DNA of 64,000 nt, taken from the NCBI RefSeq assembly GCF_021026295.1, contig NZ_JAJNDA010000003.1, forward strand, positions 248,001 through 312,000. The letters run 5' to 3'. This DNA is from Actinomycetospora soli (GTDB taxonomy: Bacteria; Actinomycetota; Actinomycetes; Mycobacteriales; Pseudonocardiaceae). Positions within the stretch are counted from its first letter, which is position 1. Each line of letters opens with the position of its first letter. The notes under the pieces were generated by a model, which saw only the letters and a program-made list of their open reading frames with translations, did no database searches and was not told where the DNA came from. Below are positions 32,145 to 40,966 of the stretch, piece by piece. The translations under genes were made by a program, and so were the position numbers.

Positions 32145-32219
32145 TCAGCGACAGGCGGCGGACCAGCAGCGGCACAGGTCGACGTGCTCACGCGAGACGA
32201 GCGTGACGCCGGGTGCCAT
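32145..32219 (-). CDS. Leader peptide 10 (HVDL...C type, three Cys)
   Basis: The 24-residue peptide ends VSREHVDLCRCWSAACR, the most cysteine-rich leader in the window. ATG at 32217-32219 is the start. Together with the 155 bases up to the permease start it fills the divergent intergenic region, in which I see no clear operator. Confidence 0.8.
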   Translation of the reverse strand: MAPGVTLVSREHVDLCRCWSAACR

Positions 32220-32374
32220 GGAAGCGACAGAACCACCCGGACCCGACGTGGTCAAGCTCGGTGTGACGGCGCGCGCCCGACTCGACGCGGTCCGTGTCGC
32301 CGACGTACCGTCGCGACGTCTGCGTTGAGGGACGCCGGCACCTCCCATGATCCTCTCGTGTCCGGAGTGACCCG

Positions 32375-33276
32375 ATGACGTCCCTCATCGCCCCCGAAGC
32401 ACCGTCGCCGTCCCCACCGCGCACCGTCGGCTCCCGCCACGTCGGCCGCTGGGTGTGGGCCGTCGTCGTGCTCGTGCTCGTCGTGTGGGCGCTGCGCTCG
32501 GTCGCGCTGAACCCGGCCTTCGGCTGGGGCACCGTCGCGCAGTACGTCCTCACGCCCTCGGTGCTGCGCGGGTTGGCGACGACGCTGCTGCTCACGCTCG
32601 CGACCACCGTCGTCGGCTTCCTGCTGGGGATCGGGCTCGCGGCGATGCGCCTGTCGGGCAACCCGGTGCTCTCGTCGGTGAGCTGGGCCTACGTGTGGTT
32701 GTTCCGGTCGACGCCGCTGCTCGTGCAGCTGCTGTTCTGGTACAACGTCGGCGCCCTGTACCCGCAGCTCTCGCTGGGGATCCCGTTCGGTCCGACGTTC
32801 TTCTCGGTCGAGTCGGTGAACCTCGTCAGCGTGCTCGTCGCGGCCCTGCTCGGGCTGATCCTGCACGAGGCCGCCTACGCCGCGGAGATCGTGCGCGGCG
32901 GCATCCTGTCGGTCGACGCCGGGCAGTCCGAGGCGGCCGTCTCGCTCGGCATGACCCGCGCCCGCGTGCTGCGCCGGATCGTGCTGCCGCAGGCGATGCG
33001 CTCGATCATCCCGGCCACCGGCAACATGGTGATCGGCACGCTGAAGGGCACGTCGATCGTCTCCGTGATCGCGGTGACCGACCTGCTGTACTCGGTGCAG
33101 ACGATCTACAACCGCACCTACGAGATCATCCCGCTGCTGCTGGTGGCGACGGTCTGGTACGTGATCCTGACGTCGATCCTGTCCGTCGGGCAGTACTACG
33201 TGGAGCGGTACTACGCGCGCGGCGCGGAGCGGACGCTGCCGCCCACGCCCCTGCAGCGACTGCGGAGGTGGTTCTC

Positions 33277-33280
<4 letters not shown>
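32375..33280 (+). CDS. Polar amino acid-type ABC transporter permease
   Basis: The 301-residue permease is of the HisM/GlnP/TcyL class. It has five or so transmembrane helices, AYVWLFRSTPLLVQLLFWYNVG, and the EAA motif HEAAYAAEIVRGGILSVDAGQSEAAVSLGM with RIVLPQAMRSIIPATGN. GGAGTGACCCG precedes the ATG. The ATPase start overlaps its stop (GTGA). The cognate binding protein is encoded divergently. No HVDL leader lies on this strand, so only the binding protein side appears to be leader-controlled. Confidence 0.9.
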
Positions 33281-34011
<731 letters not shown>

Positions 34012-34042
34012 CCCGGCGCCGGCCGGTGCGCCGTCGGCCTGC

Positions 34043-34142
34043 CGCGCCCTGTCGCGGGCTTCTGCCGACACCCGCCGACCTTGTCGCGCTTAATTCCCAC
34101 GACACCATGCGCCGCCGACCGCGAGAGCCCGCGACAAGGTGC
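34043..34142. repeat. Spaced inverted repeat (19-bp arms)
   Basis: 34043-34061 (CGCGCCCTGTCGCGGGCTT) and 34124-34142 are complementary at 16 of 19 positions. A third partial copy of CCTTGTCGCG is at 34079. It lies between the convergent transporter ATPase and a winged-helix gene. The whole 237-base space holds no other feature that I can see. Confidence 0.55.
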
Positions 34143-34248
34143 GACGGTGGTCGCCCACCTGATCCGACCGCCACCCTCGGGTGCCGCTCGGCCTCTGCGC
34201 CGGACCCACCCGTCGCGAGTCGTGCGCGCCCGCAACCGCCGCCCGACG

Positions 34249-34548
34249 TCAGGTCGCCGTGGCCAGCTCCAGCGCCGAGCCGTACGCCTGCACCGCCGCG
34301 ACCCGGGCGTGCAGCACCCGCAGCCCGGTGTCGGTGAGGCGGAACCGGCGGCGGTCGCCGACGACGCGCCGCAGCAGACGGTTGCGTTCGAGCCGGTGCA
34401 GCGAGGTCCACAGCTGGCGCACCGACGGTCGGGGCGTCCGGCGGGCCGTGCGTGCGAGGTGATCGAGGATCTCCTCGCCGGTCCGCGGCGACGCCTCGAG
34501 GGCGGCCATGACGAGCGTGTCGCAGCGTTCACGGTCGATCCTGCTCAT
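34249..34548 (-). CDS. PadR-like winged-helix transcriptional regulator (small)
   Basis: The 99-residue protein is a compact winged-helix domain: DTLVMAALEASPRTGEEILDHLA, then PSVRQLWTSLHRLERNRLLRRVVGDRRRFRLTDTGLRVL, which gives the recognition helix and wing. A C-terminal helix follows. The order of helices and the 'L.TDTG' wing resemble PadR and related MarR-like families. ATG 34548 has no clear ribosome binding site and may be leaderless. It is divergent from the small membrane protein gene 70 nt away, which is a possible target. Confidence 0.62.
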   Translation of the reverse strand: MSRIDRERCDTLVMAALEASPRTGEEILDHLARTARRTPRPSVRQLWTSLHRLERNRLLRRVVGDRRRFRLTDTGLRVLHARVAAVQAYGSALELATAT

Positions 34549-34618
34549 AGCTCGCAGGGCTGCCCGATCGCGGGCGACGACACGCGTGCGCACCCCGTTC
34601 CACCGGCAATCCCCGCCG

Positions 34619-34897
34619 ATGGCACGACAGCAACGCACGCGTGCGGACTACGAACGCGGCCTTCCGGACCACCACGATCCCCTCGGGGGCTTCGGCGGCG
34701 CCGCCCCGGCCTACTCGGCCCTCACCCTGCGGGCCGTCCTCGCCGCCTTCGGCGTGCTCTCCTGCGTGGCGGGCGTCGTCGTGATGGCGTGGCTGGGCCT
34801 GACGTGGGCAGTCGTCGCCTTCGTCGTCATCGGGGTGATCTGCCTGGTCGACCTGGGGTGGGTGATCCACCGCAAGCGCCGCGGCGAACCGGGATGA
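34619..34897 (+). CDS. Small two-helix membrane protein
   Basis: The 92-residue protein has a polar N-terminus (TRADYERGLPDHHDPLGGFGG) and two hydrophobic segments (LRAVLAAFGVLSCVAGVVVMA and WAVVAFVVIGVICLVDLGWVI), then a basic end RKRRGEPG. It resembles uncharacterised actinobacterial membrane proteins such as the DUF6343 group, with low certainty. The F420-type gene follows 7 nt after its stop, so the two are probably co-transcribed. Confidence 0.65.
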   Translation: MARQQRTRADYERGLPDHHDPLGGFGGAAPAYSALTLRAVLAAFGVLSCVAGVVVMAWLGLTWAVVAFVVIGVICLVDLGWVIHRKRRGEPG

Positions 34898-34904
34898 TCG
34901 GGGC

Positions 34905-35330
34905 ATGGCCGACCAGCGCGCCCACCGTGCCCTTCTCGCCGCCGCCCGCCTCGGGGTGCTCGCCACGCTGAAGCGCGACGGGCTCCCCCAGCTCTCCCCC
35001 GTCCAGCCGTTCTACGACCCCGACGCCGGCACGCTCCAGGTCTCGATGACCGAGGGCCGCGCGAAGACGGCCAACCTGCGCCGTGACCCGCGCGCGGCGG
35101 TGGAGGTGACCGCGCCCGACGGTCGCTCGTGGGCCACCGCGGAGGGCCCGGTCACGCTCGTCGGGCCGGGCACCGACCCGCGCGGCCCGGAGGTCGAGGC
35201 ACTCGTCGCCTACTACCGCGCCGCCGCCGGCGAGCACCCGGACTGGGACGAGTACCGCGCCACCATGGTCGCGGACCGCCGGGTGCTCATGACGATGACC
35301 GTCGAGAAGGTCTACGGCGACAGCATCTGA
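34905..35330 (+). CDS. PPOX-class (FMN/F420-binding split barrel) oxidoreductase
   Basis: The 141-residue protein has the split-barrel fold of pyridoxamine-phosphate-oxidase-like F420/FMN enzymes: AAARLGVLATLKRDGLPQLSPVQPFYD, LQVSMTEGRAKTANLRRDPRAAVEV, GPVTLVGPG, and VLMTMTVEKVYGDSI at the end. These enzymes reduce or bind small aromatic or heme-like molecules, and many in actinobacteria use F420. The substrate is unknown. It starts 7 nt after the small membrane protein gene. No sulfur leader is nearby. Confidence 0.85.
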   Translation: MADQRAHRALLAAARLGVLATLKRDGLPQLSPVQPFYDPDAGTLQVSMTEGRAKTANLRRDPRAAVEVTAPDGRSWATAEGPVTLVGPGTDPRGPEVEALVAYYRAAAGEHPDWDEYRATMVADRRVLMTMTVEKVYGDSI

Positions 35331-35369
35331 CCGTGCACGCTCCTCACGGGGGCTTCACCCTGATCCTTC

Positions 35370-36698
35370 GTGAGCATCAGCACCGACCCGGCCACACCGG
35401 CCGTCGGGAAGCCGTCCCGGCGGGCCGTGCTGGCGAGCAGCATCGGGAACTACGTCGAGCAGTACGACTTCGGCGTCTACGGCTACCTCGCGCCGATCCT
35501 CGCCCCGTTGTTCTTCCCCGACGAGAACCCCGTGGCCGGGCTCCTCGCGACGTACGGCATCTACGCGATCTCGTTCATCATGCGGCCGCTCGGCGGGGCG
35601 CTGTTCGGCGTCGTCGGCGACCGCCTCGGGCGGCGGGCGATGCTCTCGCTCACGGTGCTGCTGATCGGCGTGTTCACCGGCCTGATCGGGGCCCTCCCGA
35701 CGTACGCGAGCGCCGGCATCGCCGCACCGGTGCTGCTGCTCGTGCTGCGGATGCTGCAGGGACTGGCCGCGGGTGGCGAGTACTCCGGCGCCGTCGGGTT
35801 CATGGTCGAGCACGCCCCGGCCCACCGGCGGGGGTTCTTCGCGAGCTTCGCGTCGCTCGGGGTCTACCTCGGGCTGATGTCGGGCGCGGCGATGGCGACG
35901 CTGCTGACGGCGACGCTGTCCGCGGAGCAGCTCGCCACGTGGGGCTGGCGCATCCCGTTCCTCGTCGCGATCCCGCTCTGCGCGCTCGGTCTGGTGCTCC
36001 GGCTCGCCGTCGAGGAGAGCCCGGAGTTCGAGCGGTTCCGGCGCGAGCAGGGCGCGGTCGAGGCCACGCCGTTCCGGACGACGCTGCGGACCCAGTGGCG
36101 GGCGATCCTGCTCTACGTCGGGATGACGGTCGGCGGATCGGTGTCCTCCTACAGCGTCATCACCTACCTGCCGCAGCACCTCATCAACGACGTCGGGCTC
36201 GACTCCGACGCCGCCTTCGCCACCAGCCTGATCGCGACCGGCGCGCTGCTGGTGACGTTGCCTCTCACCGGCCTGCTCGTCGACGTGGTCGGCCGGAAGC
36301 CGGTGCACCTGACGGCGGCGGTGATCTACGTGGTGCTCCCGGCGATCGCCTACACGATCGCCGACGACGGGACCTTCGGCGGCGCCCTGACCGCGCAGCT
36401 GCTGTTCATGATCCCGGTGTCGCTGAACTCGGCGGTGGTCACGGTGCTGATCCCGGAGCTCTTCCCGACGAGGGTCCGCGCGACCGCGAGCGGCATCGGC
36501 TTCAACGTCTCGTACGGGCTGTTCGGCGGGACCGCTCCCCTGGTCGGCACCGCGCTCGTCGCGGCGACGGGCACGGTCCTGTCGGTCGCCGCCTACGCGA
36601 GCGTCGCGGCGCTGGTCAGCCTGCTGGTCTGCGTGTTCTGCTTCCGCGAGACCCGCGACGTCGACCTGCGGACCGCGGCGCCCCGCGCCCGGGGGTGA
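35370..36698 (+). CDS. MHS-family MFS transporter (metabolite:H+ symporter)
   Basis: The 442-residue protein has twelve predicted helices. The N-terminal motif SSIGNYVEQYDFGVYGYLAPIL is the hallmark of the MHS (ProP/ShiA-like) group, followed by RPLGGALFGVVGDRLGRRAML, the MFS loop 2-3 motif. Such carriers import organic acids, betaines or aromatic acids with protons. It converges with the TetR gene, with a 4-nt gap. GTG 35370 has no visible ribosome binding site and may be leaderless. Confidence 0.87.
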   Translation: MSISTDPATPAVGKPSRRAVLASSIGNYVEQYDFGVYGYLAPILAPLFFPDENPVAGLLATYGIYAISFIMRPLGGALFGVVGDRLGRRAMLSLTVLLIGVFTGLIGALPTYASAGIAAPVLLLVLRMLQGLAAGGEYSGAVGFMVEHAPAHRRGFFASFASLGVYLGLMSGAAMATLLTATLSAEQLATWGWRIPFLVAIPLCALGLVLRLAVEESPEFERFRREQGAVEATPFRTTLRTQWRAILLYVGMTVGGSVSSYSVITYLPQHLINDVGLDSDAAFATSLIATGALLVTLPLTGLLVDVVGRKPVHLTAAVIYVVLPAIAYTIADDGTFGGALTAQLLFMIPVSLNSAVVTVLIPELFPTRVRATASGIGFNVSYGLFGGTAPLVGTALVAATGTVLSVAAYASVAALVSLLVCVFCFRETRDVDLRTAAPRARG

Positions 36699-36702
36699 GG
36701 GG

Positions 36703-37365
36703 TCAGGACCGCGTGTGCAGCAGTCCGCCCAGCACGGTGTGCGCGTAGGCGGCGCCGATCTCGGCGGCCGGGACGGTCGAGGTCTCCGGGTTGAACCACC
36801 GGTTCGACCACGCCACCATCCCGAGGATCCCGTAGGCGACCACCCACGGCTGCGTGCTCGCGTGGAAGCTGCCGTCGGCCAGGCCGTCCTCGACGATCGC
36901 GACGAGCACGTTCTCGTACCGCTTGTTGTAGCGGGCCATCGTGCGGCCCCACTGCGACCGCGGCGCCAGGGCGCCGAGGTCCTCCTGGATGTAGAGGTAC
37001 AGGTAGGGGTAGTTGTCGGCGTAGGACACCATCAGCTCGGTGATCAGCGTCCGCAGCTTCTCGGGCGGTGAGCCGCCGGCGGCGAGGATCTCCTCGGCGC
37101 GCAGGCAGTTGCGCTCCACCGCGTCGCCGACGGCGGTGTGGAAGAGCTCCTCCTTGCCGCCGACGTAGTAGTAGATCGTCGCCCGGTCCATGCCCACGGC
37201 CTCGGCGATGTCGCCGATCTTGGTGCCGCGGAACCCGTGCCGCTTGAACACGTCCCCGGCCGCGCGGACGATCGCGGCCCGCCGCTGCTGGTAGGCCGCG
37301 CCGCCCTCGTCGAGCGCCGCGGCCCGTCGTCGGGATATGGCACTCGGCTCGTCCCGTGCCGCCAT
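36703..37365 (-). CDS. TetR-family transcriptional regulator
   Basis: The 220-residue protein has an N-terminal TetR HTH (about residues 28-75: RRAAIVRAAGDVFKRHGFRGTKIGDIAEAVGMDRATIYYYVGGKEELF). The ligand domain resembles KstR2/FadR-like regulators of acyl-CoA degradation genes (YADNYPYLYLYIQEDLGALAP). It is the last gene of the acyl-CoA dehydrogenase - synthetase - regulator operon. It is the natural candidate to bind the three GTCAAC-N6-GTTGAC sites at 40086, 42733 and 43564, one of which sits on its own operon promoter. An acyl-CoA inducer is likely. Confidence 0.88.
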   Translation of the reverse strand: MAARDEPSAISRRRAAALDEGGAAYQQRRAAIVRAAGDVFKRHGFRGTKIGDIAEAVGMDRATIYYYVGGKEELFHTAVGDAVERNCLRAEEILAAGGSPPEKLRTLITELMVSYADNYPYLYLYIQEDLGALAPRSQWGRTMARYNKRYENVLVAIVEDGLADGSFHASTQPWVVAYGILGMVAWSNRWFNPETSTVPAAEIGAAYAHTVLGGLLHTRS

Positions 37366-37389
37366 CCGACCTCCCGCCGTCCCGTCCGC

Positions 37390-38883
37390 TCAGCGCCAGT
37401 AGGGCGCGCGGAGCTCGCGCTTGAGTACCTTGCCAGCCGCGTTGCGCGGCAGGGCCGCCACCACGTCGATCGACGTCGGGCACTTGTAGCGGGCGAGGCG
37501 CGTGCGGACGTCGGCGAGCACCTCGTCGACGTCCAGCGTGGTGCCGTAGGCCGGCACGACGACCGCCTTCACCGTCTCGCCCCACCGCTGCGACGGGACG
37601 CCGATCACCGCGACGTCCCCGACCGCCGGGTTCGCGGCCAGCGCGTTCTCCACCTCGGCCGGGTAGACGTTCTCGCCGCCGGAGATGATCAGGTCCTTGA
37701 TGCGGTCGTGCAGGTACAGGTAGCCCTCGGCGTCGCGGTAGGCGGCGTCGCCGGTGCGCAGCCAGCCGTCGGCGTCCGTCGTGGGGTCGTCGCGGTGCCA
37801 GTAGCCCGGCGTGTTCTGCCCGGACCGCACGAGGATCTCCCCCACCCCGCCGACCCCGACGTCGTCGCCGCTGACCGGGTCGACCAACCGGATCTCCAGC
37901 CACGGCAGCGGGCGGCCGACGGACCGGAGCCGGTGCGTCTCGTGCTCCTCGGGAGCCATGCTCACGACGGTGCCCGCGGTCTCGGTCATGCCGTAGACCG
38001 CCATGAACCCGCAGCCCAGCACGGCGATCGCGCGGCGCAGGAGCGCCTCGGTCATCGGGGCCCCGCCGTAGGCGATCCGCTGCAGCGCCGACAGGTCCGC
38101 GTTCCCGACGGCGGGTGCGGCCAGGACGGCGGCCACGATCGCCGGCACGGCGAAGGCGTGCGTGACCCGGTGCCGCTCCATCACGGCGACGAGGTGGTCG
38201 GGCGTGAGGTCGGAGAGCAGGATCGTGTGCCCGCCCTGGCCGAGCGCGGTCAGCCCGTAGCCGATGCCGCCGATGTGGAACAGCGGGGAGGGCACGAGGT
38301 TCACCGTGTCCGGTCCCATGCCGTAGAACTCGCGGCCCATGCGCGGGGTGAACGCGAGGTTGGCGTGCGTTAGCCGGGCACCCTTGGGCAGGCCGGTGGT
38401 GCCCGAGCTGTACAGCTGCAGGACGACGTCGTCGGGGGCCGCGTCGTGGCCGACCGGCTCGTCGGCGCCCTCCTCCAGCCAGCTCTCGTAGCGGTCCTCG
38501 AGGACCAGCGGACGCCGGTCGTCGGGGACGAGTCCGAGCTGGTCGCGGCCGCAGACCAGCAGCGCCGGCTCGGCGTCGTCGAGGATCGCGCGGACCTCCG
38601 GAGCCGCCAGCCGCCAGTTGAGGGCGACCAGCACGACCCCCGCCCGGGCCGCCCCGAACAGCAGCTCGACGTACTCCGGACCGTTGCGGAGCAGCACCGC
38701 CATCCGGTTGCCGGGACGCAGGCCCTCGCGGACGAGCGCCTGCGCGACGCGGTGGGCGCGGCGGTCGAGCTCGCCGAAGGTGAGGGTGCGGTCGTCGAGG
38801 GTGATCGCCGGCCGGTCGACGCCCAGGGCGGTGACCCGGCTGAGCGTGTCGCCGAGGGTGGCGTCCATCAGCGCGGTCGTCAT
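37390..38883 (-). CDS. AMP-dependent acyl-CoA synthetase/ligase
   Basis: The 497-residue protein is an ANL-superfamily ligase. It has the P-loop LQLYSSGTTGLPKGARLTH, YGMTETAGTVVSM (A5 motif), GWLRTGDAAYRDAEGYLYLHDRIKDLIISGGENVYPAEVE (A7-A8 and hinge) and the catalytic lysine in PRNAAGKVLKRELR. It activates a carboxylic acid as acyl-AMP and then acyl-CoA. Its ATG overlaps the stop of the acyl-CoA dehydrogenase (TGATG). The regulator starts 24 nt after its stop. It probably activates the acid freed by the esterase or dehydrogenase steps of this module. Confidence 0.9.
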   Translation of the reverse strand: MTTALMDATLGDTLSRVTALGVDRPAITLDDRTLTFGELDRRAHRVAQALVREGLRPGNRMAVLLRNGPEYVELLFGAARAGVVLVALNWRLAAPEVRAILDDAEPALLVCGRDQLGLVPDDRRPLVLEDRYESWLEEGADEPVGHDAAPDDVVLQLYSSGTTGLPKGARLTHANLAFTPRMGREFYGMGPDTVNLVPSPLFHIGGIGYGLTALGQGGHTILLSDLTPDHLVAVMERHRVTHAFAVPAIVAAVLAAPAVGNADLSALQRIAYGGAPMTEALLRRAIAVLGCGFMAVYGMTETAGTVVSMAPEEHETHRLRSVGRPLPWLEIRLVDPVSGDDVGVGGVGEILVRSGQNTPGYWHRDDPTTDADGWLRTGDAAYRDAEGYLYLHDRIKDLIISGGENVYPAEVENALAANPAVGDVAVIGVPSQRWGETVKAVVVPAYGTTLDVDEVLADVRTRLARYKCPTSIDVVAALPRNAAGKVLKRELRAPYWR

Positions 38884-40073
38884 CAGTAGCTCTTGGGCAG
38901 GCCGAGGTTGTGCTGGGCGACGTGGTTGAGCACCATCTCGCGGCTCACGGGCGCCGTGCGGAACATGCGCGCGGCGAACCACAGGTCGGACAGGCCGTAC
39001 TCGTTGGACAGCCCGTTCCCGCCGTGGGTCTGGATCGCCTGGTCGACCGCCGCGGCCGCGGCCTCGCCTGCGGCGTACTTCGCGACGGTGGACGCGCTGC
39101 CGGTCGCCGCCGGGTCCGCGCCCTCGTCGGTCAGCGTCGCCGCGTGCATCGTCATCAGCCGGGCGAGCTGGACCTCGACGAAGCACTTCGCGAGCGGGTG
39201 CGAGACGCCCTGGTGGGCGCCGATCGGGGTCGACCAGACGGTGCGGTCGGTGGCGTAGCGGGCCGCCCTCGCGAGCGCGAAGCGCGCGATGCCGTTGGCC
39301 TGCGCGGCGGCCGTGACGCGCTCGGGGTTGAGGCCCGCGAACACCTGGCGCAGGCCCGCACCCTCCTCGCCGATCAGGTCGTCGCGGGTGACCCGGACGT
39401 CGTCGAAGAAGGTCGTGAACTGGTTCTCCGGGATCTGCAACGCGGAGTCGATGGGCTGGAAGCTCAGGCCCTCGGCGTCGGTGGGGACCAGGAACATCGA
39501 GATCGGGTGACGACCCCGCGCGTCGGGCTCCGCACCGCGGGCCACGACGATGACGGCGTCGGCGTCGTCGATGCCCGAGGTCCAGTACTTCTGCCCGCGG
39601 ATGCGCCACGCGTCGGGGCCGTCGGCGTGCGCGGTCGTCGTGATGTTGTGGGTGTTCGTCCCGGCGTCGGGCTCGGTGATCGCGAAGGCGATGCGCTTCG
39701 TGCCGTCGGCGACGCCCGGGAGCCACTGCTCCTTCTGGACCGGCGAGGCGTGTGCGGTGAGCAGCGAGCCCGCGATCGCCGGCGAGATGACCAGCATGAA
39801 CAGCGGGCACCCCGCCGCCGAGGTCTCCTCGATGACGATCGCCAGGTCGGTCAGGCCCCCGCCCCCGCCGCCGTACTCCTCGGGCAGGTGGACCCCGAGA
39901 TAACCCGCCTCGCCGAGGTCGCGCCACAGGTCGTCCGGACGGGCGCCCCGCTTCGTCACGTCCTGGAAGTAGCTCCGGCCGTAGCTGCCGACGAGCTTCG
40001 CCACGCTCTCGCGCAGCGCCCGGCGCTCGTCGGTGTCGAGGAGCAGGTCGTCCTTCACGATGCCGTCGGCCAT
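38883..40073 (-). CDS. Acyl-CoA dehydrogenase
   Basis: The 396-residue protein has all three acyl-CoA dehydrogenase domains. The N-terminal helical domain includes LGEAGYLGVHLPEEYGGGGGGLTD. The middle strand domain has IAFAITEPDAGTNTHNITTTA and YWTSGIDDADAVIVVA. The C-terminal domain has QTHGGNGLSNEYGLSDLWFAARMFRTAPVSREMVLNHVA. It oxidises an acyl-CoA with FAD. AGGAGG precedes ATG 40073, and an operator/promoter lies directly upstream. It starts the three-gene operon with the ligase and TetR genes. Confidence 0.9.
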   Translation of the reverse strand: MADGIVKDDLLLDTDERRALRESVAKLVGSYGRSYFQDVTKRGARPDDLWRDLGEAGYLGVHLPEEYGGGGGGLTDLAIVIEETSAAGCPLFMLVISPAIAGSLLTAHASPVQKEQWLPGVADGTKRIAFAITEPDAGTNTHNITTTAHADGPDAWRIRGQKYWTSGIDDADAVIVVARGAEPDARGRHPISMFLVPTDAEGLSFQPIDSALQIPENQFTTFFDDVRVTRDDLIGEEGAGLRQVFAGLNPERVTAAAQANGIARFALARAARYATDRTVWSTPIGAHQGVSHPLAKCFVEVQLARLMTMHAATLTDEGADPAATGSASTVAKYAAGEAAAAAVDQAIQTHGGNGLSNEYGLSDLWFAARMFRTAPVSREMVLNHVAQHNLGLPKSY

Positions 40074-40085
40074 GTCGCCTCCTGT

Positions 40086-40103
40086 TTCAACAGCACTGTT
40101 GAC
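40086..40103. promoter_or_regulatory. Predicted TetR operator 1 (TTCAAC-N6-GTTGAC)
   Basis: TTCAACAGCACTGTTGAC contains the 16-bp perfect palindrome TCAACAGCACTGTTGA (40087-40102). It overlaps the first base of the -10 box of the minus-strand promoter and the start region, 13 nt before the acyl-CoA dehydrogenase ATG. The same half-sites recur at 42733 and 43564. Confidence 0.75.
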
Positions 40104-40130
40104 GGTAGACGCGGGTTCCGGACCGGTCAA
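40102..40130 (-). promoter_or_regulatory. Predicted promoter of the acyl-CoA dehydrogenase operon
   Basis: On the minus strand TTGACC (40130-40125) and TACCGT (40107-40102) are separated by 17 nt. The -35 box overlaps the stop codon of the 3-hydroxyacyl-CoA dehydrogenase gene upstream. Binding of a repressor to operator 1 would cover the -10 box. Confidence 0.65.
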
Positions 40131-40966
40131 TCGGCCCAGCGGTAGAAGCCCTGTCCCGACTTCCGTCCGAGATGCCCCTGCGCGACGAGCCGTTCGAGGA
40201 TCGCCGGTGCCGCGTAGCGCTCGCCGTAGACGCCGGACAGGTGCCGCGCGATGTCGAGCCGGACGTCCAGGCCCACGACGTCGGAGAGGCGCAGCGGGCC
40301 GATCGGATGGCCGTACGCGAGCACGGCCGCCTTGTCGATGTCCTCCGCCGTCGCGACCTCCTCCTCGACCATGCGCATCGCCTCGAACGCGGCGATGTTG
40401 TCGAGGCGGCTCGTGGCGAAGCCCGGGACGTCCCGGACGACGATGGACTCCTTGCCGATGGTCGTCGCGTGGTCCTGGGCGGCGATGATCGCCCGTTCGT
40501 CGCTGGCGCGGCCACGGACGACCTCGACCAGCGGGAGCGACCACACCGGGTTGAAGAAGTGCATGCCGAGGAAGGCGTGCGGGCGGGCGAGGTGCGTGGC
40601 GAGGGAGTCGATCGAGATCGAGCTGGTGTTGGAGGCGAGCAGACGCGGCCCGCGGGCCTCCGCCGCCGTCAGGACCTCGGCCTTGAGCTCCGGCAGCTCG
40701 GGGACGGACTCGACGACGAGGTCGAGGCCGGTGGAGAGGTCGCCCACGTCCGGCACCACGTCGAGGAGATCGGGCAGGCGGGCGGCGACGGCCGCGTCGA
40801 GCTTGCCGCGCTCGGCACCGGTCCGCGCCCGCGCTGCGAGCTCGCCGATCAACGCGCTCCCGCGACCCTCGTCCGGCTCGACGACCGTGGTGGGCAGACC
40901 GGCCGCGGCGAACACGTAGGCGATGCCGCGGCCCATCGTCCCGCCTCCGATGACGGCCACGCTCAT
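40127..40966 (-). CDS. 3-hydroxyacyl-CoA dehydrogenase
   Basis: The 279-residue protein has the Rossmann start SVAVIGGGTMGRGIAYVFAAAG, the adenine-side acid in VVEPDEG, the catalytic region LLASNTSSISIDSLATHLARPHAFLGMHFFNPVWSLPLVEVV (Ser/His/Asn), and the C-terminal helical domain ending GRKSGQGFYRWAD. It oxidises a 3-hydroxyacyl-CoA with NAD. ATG 40966 overlaps the stop of the esterase gene (ATGA). It ends the operon that starts at 42716. Confidence 0.9.
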   Translation of the reverse strand: MSVAVIGGGTMGRGIAYVFAAAGLPTTVVEPDEGRGSALIGELAARARTGAERGKLDAAVAARLPDLLDVVPDVGDLSTGLDLVVESVPELPELKAEVLTAAEARGPRLLASNTSSISIDSLATHLARPHAFLGMHFFNPVWSLPLVEVVRGRASDERAIIAAQDHATTIGKESIVVRDVPGFATSRLDNIAAFEAMRMVEEEVATAEDIDKAAVLAYGHPIGPLRLSDVVGLDVRLDIARHLSGVYGERYAAPAILERLVAQGHLGRKSGQGFYRWAD

